From Brassica napus (Eukaryota; Streptophyta; Magnoliopsida; Brassicales; Brassicaceae), in contig NC_063448.1 of assembly GCF_020379485.1 (NCBI RefSeq), positions 18,623,726-18,687,725 on the forward strand: a DNA stretch of 64,000 bases. The letters run 5' to 3'. Of this stretch, positions 1 through 10,005 are shown one piece after another (positions within the stretch are counted from its first letter, which is position 1; the number at the start of each line of letters is the position of its first letter). The notes beneath the pieces were generated by a model, which saw only the letters and a list, made by a program, of their open reading frames with translations, was not told where the DNA came from and made no database searches. The translations under genes and the position numbers were made by a program.

Positions 1-1016
1 ATAACGTTTCTTCACTGCTCTTACTTACTTCCCCCCAATATTCTAGCTAGGTAAAACCCTGAGATTTGGGGGATTTTAATCTTTCACTACAATCTAGCTG
101 TATGTTTCTGATAGATGGACGAATCAATAAATGTGAATATGAATAGTCTTCATTTTCTACACGTTTTTTTTAGCTGTGTGTAGCTTCCCCTTTTTTATGT
201 CTTCTTTTAAGCATTTTTGTTGCTTCTCCGGATAGAAGATGTGTGTGATTTTACTAGGAGGAGTTTTGACAGTAACACTGATTCATAACCTCTTTTCTTT
301 TTAAAAAAAAAAGAATCCACCGTTCGTTCGTTCGTTAGTTAGTTAGTTAAGTGAATTTATTGGTGGTTTTTGGACCACTTTTTTTTAAACATACTAGGGG
401 GTAATGGGGACCGTACTGATTGGGATCGGAACCTAACTTACTGTCACATTGTTTTTTTCTTTAAGACACATCACTTTGGTGCCGTATTCTTTGACATTGC
501 TTTTCATTCACTGTGTAGACCCTATGAGTAAAAGCTTTTAGGTAACCTCCTTGGGTGGTTTAGTTAGGAACCCTTCTGCAAAGTACAAAAAAAAACAGTA
601 AAAACGTTTTAAATTAATGTGCATTATTAAATTAGATTCCGTTTACATCGTGTGGTTTCTTCTCAACTTGCCTTGCATTTGATATTCTTTGGCCCCATTT
701 CAATAAATGCCACTTAGTTTTTGTGTGATGGAGAGAGCACGCACCCAAGAAGAAAAAGATATCTAGTCTTTCTCTTCCCCCCCCCCCTTTTTGATGGTCT
801 CTAAGTGTGAAACATAGAAAAGCTTTCTCTTTTGCTTATTTCAAAGGAGAGTGTGTGTGTGGTGCTTGATATTCACAAAAGGTCTTGACGTCTTCTGTTA
901 GGTAGCAAGCATTACAAGGATTTTGCTTAGTCTTCTCTCTTATTTGATATTTTCTTATATGCAAAGCTTTGCAGGATTTGTTGTTACTCTGGCAGGTCTC
1001 TCCACATCTTCTTGCT
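1..1016 (+). promoter_or_regulatory. Upstream region and 5' leader of the SPL10-like gene
   Basis: This stretch has no credible coding region. It is AT-rich with homopolymer runs (a C-run near 778-788, A-runs near 302-312). Blocks at about 405-450 and 635-648 recur, inverted, upstream of the SPL11-like gene (about 5050-5091 and 4889-4902), so they look like promoter sequence kept since the two genes duplicated. The leader just before the ATG is also similar between the two genes. The transcription start cannot be fixed from sequence alone. Confidence 0.6.
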
Positions 1017-2534
1017 ATGGACTGTAACATGAGATCTCCGTTGCTGTGGGACTGGGAGAATCTGATCATCTCCAATCCTTCAAATGACAAAAAGCAGCTT
1101 ACTACTACTACTACTAGTGAGTGGGAAATTGAAAAGGGTGAAGGAATTGAATCTTTATTTCCCTGTTTGGATGGCCTCCAGAGAGTTAGTAATGACTCTA
1201 CCACCAGTTTCAGGCACACCATTTCTGTATCAAAAAGCTCACAGTCGATCTCTGCGAGCTCAGCATCTCCCATAATCAGACAAACAAAGCTTGCATCAGA
1301 AAATTCCCCTGGAGATTCTTGCAGCAACATAGATTTTGTCCAGGTGAAGACATCCACAGCTGTTGAATCAGACCTTTGTTTAAAACTTGGAAAGCGGAAG
1401 TACTCTGGTAGAGACGTTTCTACGAAGCTGTTGGCTCCTTGTGTTGTTACTCGGAAGAAATCTAAGTCCTGTGGTCAGAGCAGCATGCAAGTCCCTCGTT
1501 GCCAAGTTGATGGATGTGAACTGGATCTCTCATCTGCTAAGGACTATCATCGTAAGCATAGAGTCTGTGAAACCCATTCAAAGTGCCCCAAAGTTACTGT
1601 GAGTGGCGTGGAACGACGATTCTGCCAACAGTGTAGCAGGTAAATACCATTATTATAATTATGTTCTGGCCTCTCATTTGATTCTGAAGCTGCATGCTCA
1701 TTGTTGAGAACATGTTGTAATTTTCAGGTTGCATGCCGTCTCTGAGTTTGATGAGAAGAAACGAAGCTGCCGCAAACGTCTTTCTCATCATAATGCAAGG
1801 CGTCGCAAGTCACAAGGAGTCTTTCCATTTAATCCAGAGAGGGTGTATGGTAAGAACCCACACCATAGCTTGACATAAACTATGTTTTTTTTTTTTAATA
1901 CCGAGAGGTTCGGGCCAGAGCCCATAATTCCTCGGACCTCTGACACAATGGCCAGGGTTCTTTCTAGTTGAGCGAATGACCTCTAGTGACATAAACAATG
2001 TCTTCCTAAGGATTTTTCTATCTGTCTCTGTCACGCACATACACAACTTCATTTGATGGAGATCTAAATGTGAAATGCTTATTCCTGCAGATCAAAGACA
2101 GCATACAAATGTTGTGTGGGGTACCACTTGTGATACAAAGCCAACACAGAGGGAAAGTGGCTTTACCTTGAGCTTCCAGAGAGGCAATGGATCTAAGGAA
2201 GAGCAGTTGTTTGCTAGTAGCAACCACTCTTTATCTGCGTATCAAACCTCAGGCGGGTTCTCAGCAGGGAAGAACAAGTTTCAACTTGGTATTTGCTCTT
2301 CTTCACTGGTCTTTTTAATATATATATATATATGGGTCTTGTAGATATCTAGTTCCTTTGACATTAGGTGAACTGTTTTTGGCAGGTGCGGGAGAATGCT
2401 CAGAAGTCCTCCATCAATCTCAAGATTTCCACCGTGCTTTCTCTCTTCTGTCAACTTCTTCTGGTCCCCTGGTTCACCCACATGCACAGCAACCACTGTC
2501 TCTACTTTTTTCATTTGATGGTGTGCCAAAATAG
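1017..2534 (+). CDS. SPL10: Squamosa promoter-binding-like protein, SPL10-like
   Basis: This is a nuclear SBP-box transcription factor that binds GTAC-core sites and promotes phase change and leaf and shoot maturation in the miR156/SPL module. I read four exons with GT-AG borders: 1017-1639, 1728-1849, 2091-2288 and 2386-2534 (1092 nt, 363 aa). The start is the ATG opening MDCNM, the usual start in this subfamily; an in-frame upstream ATG near 969 lies in the leader. The SBP domain begins at [12 protein letters not shown] in exon 1, with the first zinc ligands C, C and H, and crosses the intron at [17 protein letters not shown]. The bipartite nuclear signal (KRSCRKRL...RRRK) is complete. The C-terminus ends [10 protein letters not shown], like Arabidopsis SPL10 as I recall it. 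The gene converges on the SPL11-like gene 0.7 kb downstream. Exon borders are inferred, but the sum is in frame. Confidence 0.9.
2434..2453 (+). promoter_or_regulatory. miR156 target site in the SPL10-like gene
   Basis: The 20 nt GTGCTTTCTCTCTTCTGTCA in the last coding exon differs by one base from the usual SPL target GTGCTCTCTCTCTTCTGTCA. The change (C to T, sixth base) would turn a G:C pair with miR156 into G:U. The 3' half of the target, which pairs with the miRNA seed, is unchanged, so cleavage is still expected. The site encodes the family peptide LSTSS next to it. Confidence 0.85.
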
Positions 2535-3218
2535 GCGAGTAAGTGATTTGGAATTTGTAAAACCAGTTAGCTTCAGCTAGTGGATACTAATCCAAACCTA
2601 TCAGATCAGCTGCCTCCTTTTGTTTGTTATCTTTATTCTTGTTTCGTTACTAATTAGTAAACAAAGTTACTTGTCAACGAAACACTAAACAGTGAATATA
2701 TATATATATATATATATGATATAACTCTTGTTGACTTTGCAAAGTATCTGGGTCTTTCTTTTAGAGTTTAGACTGCTGGATACACTTGTCACCTGTACAT
2801 ACAATCTTTGTGGAGATGCCTCTTTGTCTCAAATTAGAAAGTGTAGTATCTAGAGGGAGATGTTAGAAGTGATGCTTCTGGAGGCTAAAAAACACTATAC
2901 CAAATTCACTTTATCTATTCTTCTTTTGTCACAAGATGCATCATTTAATGAGAGAGTAGACATGGCTGATAAGAGTAACGAAATTGGCATCCAACAATCC
3001 AAGTACATACAATAATACAACATGATTCAAGAAGAAGTTGAGATACGATACAACATGATCCAAGAAGAAGATAACTTATTAGCTTTGGCAAAGTAGATGA
3101 AACCAAACCTAACCATGTATTTCACTTGAGCAAATGAACGTTACACATAATGGAGTGAGTTTGCATTCCTTACTCATATGAAATGAGTAGGGAAAGTACC
3201 ATGTGTTGTTGGCTGTGG
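2535..3218. other. Shared 3' region between the convergent SPL genes
   Basis: This holds the 3' UTRs of both genes and a TA microsatellite at about 2696-2718. The stretch 3174-3218 is the former coding end of the SPL11-like gene, now downstream of its premature stop. I see no other gene here. Confidence 0.6.
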
Positions 3219-4536
3219 TTAGACCGTGGGATTGTGTTTGGTCCCATGCGAATCCGAAGACGTTGACAGAAGAGAGAGAACACTGTAGATGTCTTGCGAC
3301 TCATGGAGGCCTCCTGAGTATTCACCTACACCTGCTAATACATATAACTCAGCTTCAACACCAGAGATTTACAAAATACCAAGATGACTAGTAAAAAAAA
3401 AGAGGGTGAATATATCAAACCTTTGCCAGGAAGTTGAGAGTTGGACCTCCCTGCAGAGAACCCTCCAGAGGTTTGAAACGTAGAGAAGGAGCGGCTGCTA
3501 CCAGCATACAAGTGCTCCTCAGGGCCACGGCCTCTCTGGAAGCTCAAGGTAAAGCCGCTTTCCATCTGTGTAGGCTTTGTATCATAACTTGGACTCCATA
3601 TATACTTTTCAACAGGGCTGGTGTTAAGGGACAACCCATTCCACAACATATTTGGATGCTGTCTTCCATCTGGCAGGAGTAAACATTTTCACATTAGATT
3701 CAGGTTGTGTCTGTGTATGATATAGAGAGGTTCGTTGTAGGTTCTTACTGCAGTCCCTCTGTGGCTTGCGACGCCTAGCATTGTGATGCGAAAGACGTTT
3801 ACGGCAGCTTCGTTTCTTCTCATCAAATTCAGAGACCGCATGCAACCTGAAAATCAGAATATAAAATCAATTCTCTACCATAATATCATGCAGGCATGTG
3901 AACATAGCCACCGGTCACAAGCATATAATGATGGCTTTACCTGCTACACTGCTGGCAGAATCGACGTTCAAGGCCACCCACAGTAACTTTGGGGCACTTT
4001 GAATGGTTCTCGCAGACTCTATGCTTGCGATGATAATCCTTAGCAGATGAGAGATCCAGTTCACAGCCATCAACTTGGCAACGAGGGACTTGCATGCTGC
4101 TCTGACCATACGGTTTGGATTTCTTCCGAGCAACAACAGAAGGAGCCAAGAGCTTCACAGAAACGGCTGAAACCTCATTGTTACTTCTACCCCAAACATC
4201 TTCACAGTAAGTCTGCTTTCCAAGTTTCAAACAAAGGTCTGATTCAGCTGTGGATGTCTTAACCTGGACAAAATCTATGTTGCTGCAAGAATCTCCTGGG
4301 GAAGTTTCTGACGCGAGCTTGGCGTGTCTGAATACGGGAGATGATGAGTTGGTGGAGAAGCCGGTGGTAGAGCCACTACTGACTCTCTCGAACGAGGGAA
4401 ATATAGATTCAATTCCTTCACCTTTCTCAATTCCCCACTCAGTAGATGGCTGTCTTTTGTCATTTTCAGTCTTTGAGGGGTTGGACATGAGGAAATGATC
4501 CCAGTCCCACAACGGAGATGTCATGTTGCAGTCCAT
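3219..4536 (-). CDS. SPL11: Squamosa promoter-binding-like protein, SPL11-like
   Basis: This is an SBP-box transcription factor, paralogous to the convergent SPL10-like gene. Exons read on the minus strand are 4536-3941, 3846-3749, 3669-3421 and 3331-3219 (1056 nt, 351 aa), all with GT-AG borders. It has the MDCNM start, the full SBP zinc domain ([12 protein letters not shown]...CQQCSR, then [14 protein letters not shown]) and the basic nuclear signal. The third exon reads MLWNGLSLNTSP and QLPGKG, and the fourth GVGEYSGGLHESQD, which favours SPL11. Two oddities: exon 2 lacks 24 nt present in the paralogue, so RRRKPQ runs straight into RDCNGRQH instead of a [15 protein letters not shown] stretch. 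A TAA after NPTV ends the protein 14 residues before the ancestral end, since downstream codons still read a GTFPTHFI-like tail and then TGA at 3176-3174. The SBP domain is untouched, so it may still work. Confidence 0.87.
3264..3283 (-). promoter_or_regulatory. miR156 target site in the SPL11-like gene
   Basis: On the minus strand this reads GTGTTCTCTCTCTTCTGTCA, one base (fourth position, C to T) from the usual SPL target. The change gives a G:U wobble near the miRNA 3' end, normally tolerated. The change is at a different base from the one in the SPL10-like site, so the two arose separately. Confidence 0.85.
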
Positions 4537-5974
4537 TGAAGATGTGGGTTGATTTCATAAGCCTACAACCAAAATCCTGCAAGAACCCAACCACAGAAAT
4601 CAAATAAGATAAGAAAAAAGGCTTTTGGATTTTCAAGAAACCACACAGTTTAATCATATAAACAATGAGCAAAGAGAGAAAAACTTTCTATGTTTTTCAG
4701 GGAGACCAGCAAAAATGGGCAAGAGAAAGTGTATTCCTTTTCTAAGCTCACTCTTCTTAACTCTCCATCACACAATGACAAAGTCGGCATTTATTCAAAT
4801 GGACACACACACACACAGAGAGAGAGAGAGAGTCCTCGAATCAGAGTGCGCCCAGAATATGAGCAACTTGTCGATAGAAACAAACAAAATGTAAACGGAA
4901 TCACTATTTTAATCGCTAAACCCCCAATTACTCCTCCTTTGTACTTTGCAGAAAGTTCAAATCTACTGTCATAAGCTCTACAAATGAACACGAGCAACTT
5001 GTCAAAGTCAAAAAGAATGTGATCTATCTGCAGCAAACTAATAAATAGAATGTGACAACAAGTTAGGTTTCGATCCCAATCAGGGGTCCCCTCTAGCTAG
5101 GGTTTGCCAATGGTCCCCCAAACACCAATTAAATTCAATTTAACTAACCAATTTATGGGAATGAAAGTTAAGTTAATGGAATGCTACAATACAATTACAC
5201 ACAGTCGTGGTCTTTGTTATCTACGGCAACAACAAAAACGATTCGACATTCTAACACCATTTCAAGATTAAACAACTTTGAAGAAGAATTCAATTTAGAA
5301 TCGATCAGTTTTTCCAACGACAAGCATTTATTCAAATTTCAAATAGTAAAACCCCAAATCTCAGGAGAAAAAAAGAAAAGCGGTGATCGGAGAAGAAGCG
5401 TTTGACTAAGAGAGACAGTGAAGAGGAGGAGACAACATAATCGCCTCAGGGAAACCGAAGGATTCGGAGCTTGTGGTTCAGGACAGGACTTCCGATAACT
5501 TCATCCTCACTGTGTCTTCTTCTCTTTTGTTTTGTCCTTTTTTTTCTCTCTCTTTCTTCTTCACCCTTTTGTTGCTGTTACTGTTTCGCTTCTTTTTTTT
5601 TTTTTTTTTTTTCATTTTTCATATTGGAATTAATTTATCAAATTGTTGTTTATCTGTTTCGCTTTTTGTTGTTGCTGTTACTGTTTCGCTTTTTCATGGT
5701 TGCAATACAATAAACGAGTAATGATGGAAACGGTAACAATTTACTGCAATTTGTTACTCCATTTATTTGCAGTATATATCTTAAGTTAAAACTGTTGAAA
5801 CGGTAATTAACCATCTTTTGTTAGTCAGTAGACTTTGTGGTAATTTTCTTGCAAGCGAAAAAAGATTTTAATCTTACGTATATGACTACGAAACTGTTAC
5901 ATATTAACAGAAGTGTATACATGTAAAATAAATGGATCATAGAGTTGATTTTAGTTAAAGATGCAGTTAATCAG
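4537..5974. promoter_or_regulatory. Upstream region of the SPL11-like gene and spacer before RIC2
   Basis: The leader and promoter of the SPL11-like gene occupy roughly 4537-5100, with blocks (4889-4902, 5050-5091) matching the SPL10-like promoter in inverse orientation. A CA/GA microsatellite lies at about 4803-4832. The stretch 5490-5700 is pyrimidine-rich with a long T-run at about 5594-5612; its open frames are low-complexity artefacts. I see no gene here. Confidence 0.5.
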
Positions 5975-6696
5975 TTAGACGGCAGTGAGATGGAGACCGG
6001 CGAATGGAAAAGATGAGGATGAGACATTGAAAGTGGTCATGGTTCCATCAACTCCAATGTGGCTCAAGTGCTTCACGTCCGTTGGAAACCCTATCTCCAT
6101 CTCCCCTTCTCTTTCTTCCCTCTCCTCGTCTTCGTAACCTGGTCATGTAATGCATGTTAAAGGTAAGTAAAGCATGTGTCCCACATATTTATAGATTCAA
6201 AGCAATATCACCAAATATTAAGAAGATGATGAATCTAGTGACCAGTTTAATTCCGTTTTATCCAAAACAGCTTATAAAATTATATAGAGTGCTATATCAT
6301 AATGTTATGAAATGATAAATAAGAGTAGTGAGTAAAAAGGATATACAAATGAAAAAGTGAGAAAAACTCTTGAAGCTTCAAATTATTTTGTCTGAGATAT
6401 TTGCATTGTTGTTATCCATCTTTGCGTCTTCTTTTTGAACCAAGAAGCCATTATCCTCACTTTCATCTTTTCCTTAGAAAACCAAAAAGGACAAACAAAG
6501 AAAAATCAGATGACGAATTAAAAGGGAAAAGAAAAAAAGAGAGTACGAGGTTTGGTGTGAGAAGAAGCAAGGTACTTTTGATGAGTTGGTTTGGTTTCTT
6601 GTGTTGATGTGTAGAATCAGCCACGGCGACGCCAGATTGCTTCGAGCACCCAAACGAAAACGGCAATACCACACATCGCTGCATCCGATCTTTCAT
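5975..6696 (-). CDS. RIC2: ROP-interactive CRIB motif-containing protein (RIC2-like)
   Basis: RIC proteins bind active ROP GTPases through a CRIB motif and link them to cytoskeleton and membrane traffic in polar growth. Two exons fit on the minus strand: 6696-6576 (MKDRMQRCVVLPFSFGC start) and 6138-5975, joined by a GT-AG intron; 285 nt in frame, 94 aa. Exon 2 holds an acidic lead-in (YEDEEREEREGE) and the CRIB core IGFPTDVKHLSHIGVDG with its conserved I, S/P and HxxH-like positions. The product is short compared with most RICs but like the small RIC1/2/4 group. The basic, hydrophobic N-terminus before the CRIB is typical of that group. An earlier in-frame ATG at 6756 exists; I prefer 6696 by recalled similarity to RIC2. 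Its position beside the SPL pair agrees with At1g27380. Confidence 0.8.
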
Positions 6697-8663
6697 CTCT
6701 TCTTTTTTTGGATGCTTCTTGCTTATGAAGTGATGCAATGCGTGAGCGAGAGGCATGAAATGATGGAAAAAGTTGGATTTTAGTAGGGGTTTTTATTTGC
6801 AATCTCGTGCGTGTATATGGCTTTGTAAGCAAGTTAGAATCATTCATTCCTTGAATTTGTTTCTTGTAATTCCTAACCCAATAGAACAATAATAGACAGA
6901 GAGAGTCATTATTGAGTATATTTGAGGCTGCTTTTAGTTGGCCAACAGTGCCACTTAACCTAATTTCTAGATTAAACATTCAGGATCCTTCTCAGTTCTC
7001 ACCTTACACTCTTTGTTTCCCCTTGTCTAATCAATAATATCCATCTTCGTAAATTTAATCAATACCATAAGTAGACTACTTATTGTCCCCTCTCAAACAC
7101 CTGAAGACGCTGCGGAGGGAATCACGGCTGCGTCTACACTAAACCTATGACAACTTTTCATCTATATGAATTTACACACTACTAAGGTTGCTACAAAACG
7201 GACTGGTGACCAGGCCTGCAAACTGGTAAACCTATGACTAACCGGGTCAGATCAAACCCGGTTTGATACCTTGAGTTCTACTTTGATTCGTATTGCTGTG
7301 TCCTACAGTCTACAGACCCACACGCATATGCTTTCTCTCAACCTTCGAATTTTCAACACTCGTAGAAAGAGTTTTTGATTCATCAGATCAATAATATATC
7401 GACATTTCAACCGTTTCTGTACCCAAACAAAATTGAATAATGGTCCAAGAGTTTTTTTTTCCCTCAAGAGTCTGGGCCTCTCTTGCAAGCCACTACTTTC
7501 TGGGCATTAACTTTAAAACCAACTCTTCCAACTCTATTTCAGAGAGATAAAACGACTTCTCCCACCTAAAGTAAAAGTATATTTTTAATAAGCGTTTATC
7601 CAACTATTCATTTGCAGCGAAGTTCATCTTTAATATAATAAATGTCGAATTCCCCCAGATGCATAAGAAGGCATAAGGAAGACTTTTAGTTGGTTGTAGT
7701 AGATAAGCAAAAATAATAATATAAATGATGGCGCCTTACACCGCATAATTTACATAGTCGCAGTGGAAAAGAAGGAAGAGGGCAGACCCGTGATTCTACC
7801 ACAACTTTAAAACCTACAAGAAATATTTCATTCTTTCGTCTCTCCTCATTGCATTATACACGGCTTGTACCTGTCAAACCAATCACCACAAAACTTCTTT
7901 TTATCAAACCAATCTTCATCTCCAAACTTTCTCTCATCGTCTATGCTAATTTGGGTTTGAATCCCTATCTATGCTTCTTGTGCCTATTTACTCATGTTGA
8001 TTTGCATATCTGTCTGTATGTCTGTGTGTGTGAAAGAGAGATAGAGAAACAGAGGAAGGAGGGAAAAACCTGTTCGCTAGAGACAACTCGAATAGGGCCA
8101 ATATTCACCGACACATATTTGCCTTTGCTTGATAATGTCTGCTTTACACAATCCTTTGATGTGGGAAAAAAAAACAGATATAAATAATTAGTAGGATTCT
8201 TGTGTAAAATTGCTTGAAAGATATTAAATGAAGAGATATTCTTATCTTATTCTTTAATGGAATATGAAGGAACAAAAAGTTAGCAACTAAGCTACTGCAC
8301 AAGACTAAGAATAATGACCAAAGCAAGAGAACAAAAGTAAGGCATAGCAGTGTGCATACTGTTTTCAGTTTTATACATGTTATGCTTGTAATAATCAAGT
8401 CTGTACATTCCAAGAAACTAGCAGAAATGTCTGTTCCCAATACATAGAACTATAGTTGAAGCCAATCAAAATGAAAACAATAGTTCACAACACAAGATAA
8501 TATATATATATATATATATAGCATCTCTGCTTCTGATAATTATAAATTTTGGAACCACTAACAACATCAATTGCACATATCAGGGCACACTAATCTCCAA
8601 AATGACTTCAGAAGAATTATGATATATATTAAAAAAAAAAGAATTCCTACTTTTAACTACTAA
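6697..8663. other. Intergenic region without recognised genes
   Basis: This holds the upstream region of RIC2 and the 3' side of the next gene. A TA microsatellite lies at about 8499-8520. Open frames at 7849-8187 (+) and 8144-8440 (-) have no recognisable motif and look like chance frames in AT-rich sequence. I see no transposon ends. Confidence 0.4.
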
Positions 8664-9856
8664 TTATATCTCCGTGTAGAAGTCTAAATCATCATGAGGT
8701 ATCTGCACAACACAAAGTAGTCTAGTCAATTGTTATTGATTTTGCGTACCAAAGTAAAGGACCAATGTTAAAAAGCATCAGTGAAACAGTAGACAAAGAA
8801 TTGGTGTAAAATCAAGAAGCCCGCGAATGCTATATAAGCAACACATAATGCAAAATATGCCCACCACGACTCTAGATAGAGAAACATTGATTCAACTTGA
8901 GCTAGAAGGATCTCATATCCAGATTGGTAAGCAGAAGCTTTGAAGATGTGTACAAGATGCATTTCAAGAGGAAAAGCAAAAAATACCTCAGGAATTTGAC
9001 GTTCAATAACAGATTCAACAGCAACAACCATAGCATGCACAAAGTCATCGCCACCAGTCCCGATTGCAGTAAACCCTCTATCTGTTGGGTAAGTATTCAC
9101 CTGCCAGGTAAAAACAAAAGCGCTCGAGTCAGCCAAACATCGTCTTTGAAAAAATATTAGTGAAAGCATTCCAAATCTACATAGTATTTGAAAGGGGAGA
9201 CTCTAGTAGAAAATTAGAGAGAGCTACCTTTTGGTCAAGTTCGAGCCAGTCTTGAGCAGAATCATCAGCCACAGTGCCTCCGATAATCATGTTAGTAGTT
9301 TTGCCAACCCTCCCATCAGTCTTTGACACTTCTGCACCATCATCCCATCAGCATGAATATAATAAAATATATATATATATATATATATATGGGGATCAAT
9401 AAACTAATAATAGTACCAGTGACTTGAAACATCATATGTTTCTTAGTTTCACCACCCAAGCTTAATTATTAACCCTAAATAATAATATAAATTTCGATCC
9501 AAGCATATCGATTCCGAGATAATCAAATCCATTTCTCGGCCAAACAATCACTCAAAACACGAGAGTTACAAAAAGAAGAAATTAGGGAGGCAAGAACCTG
9601 AAATGGCCTTGAGGACAGCTTCTTGAGGCGGACCTTGCTCGGATTGGTCGTTACTGAGAGTGCAATTGAGACGAGGGAGGCGGCGGTCGGGGAGGGAGGC
9701 AAAATTATTGAAACTTAGACCCTTTGGCGCTGGGAACAAACCAGGGACGGGACCAGACGCGGAGAGAGAAGGAGGGATGAAGAAGCATCTGCTTGCGGCG
9801 GAAGCCCGACGTGATTCCGATATGAAAACGGAGCGTAAGATCGTTTTGCAAGCCAT
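8664..9856 (-). CDS. Conserved plant protein, plastid-targeted by inference (At1g27385 position)
   Basis: Four minus-strand exons with GT-AG borders fit one frame: 9856-9598, 9331-9228, 9100-8987 and 8702-8664 (516 nt, 171 aa). The N-terminus is rich in S, R, A and P with few acids (MACKTILRSVFISESRRASAASRC), like a chloroplast transit peptide. The conserved-looking body includes EAVLKAISEVSKTDGRVG, a glycine-rich MIIGGTVADD stretch and NTYPTDRGFTAIGTGGDDF, and the protein ends IPHDDLDFYTEI. I do not recognise a catalytic motif. The Arabidopsis locus at this position has, as I recall, only an automatic phosphoribosylformylglycinamidine-synthase-type label, which this small protein does not support. 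It lies on the same strand as RIC2 and TOM20-2. A TA repeat sits just upstream of exon 2, within intron 1 (about 9366-9391). Confident as a gene; function unknown. Confidence 0.78.
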
Positions 9857-10005
9857 TTTTATTTCAAAGCTTTGGACGGGGAGATGAGACGGAATGGATT
9901 TTGTTTTGTTATTTTATTTATAAGACATAACACTGCCGAGGGATAAGGACACTTATTATGTCCCTGTAATTGCATATATTCTTTGTTATTAGGCCTTGGG
10001 CGTTC
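9857..10005. promoter_or_regulatory. Short upstream region cut by a gypsy element
   Basis: Only about 150 bp of native sequence remains upstream of the ATG of the unknown gene before the gypsy LTR begins near 10006. Its distal promoter has therefore been displaced or replaced by retrotransposon DNA. Confidence 0.55.

Noticed and set aside
969..1016. Upstream ATG giving a longer SPL10-like N-terminus
   Set aside because: The extra residues (LLLLWQ...) are not found in the paralogue, whose start is also MDCNM, so the upstream ATG lies in the leader.
5471..5721. Two overlapping open frames rich in F, L and S
   Set aside because: They are translations of a pyrimidine-rich stretch with a long T-run. 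The hydrophobic peptides are low-complexity, without motifs, and no splice or promoter context supports them.
7849..8187. A 112-aa open frame between RIC2 and the unknown gene
   Set aside because: No domain and AT-rich composition; the CVCVCERE part comes from a TGTG/GAGA repeat. It is probably chance.
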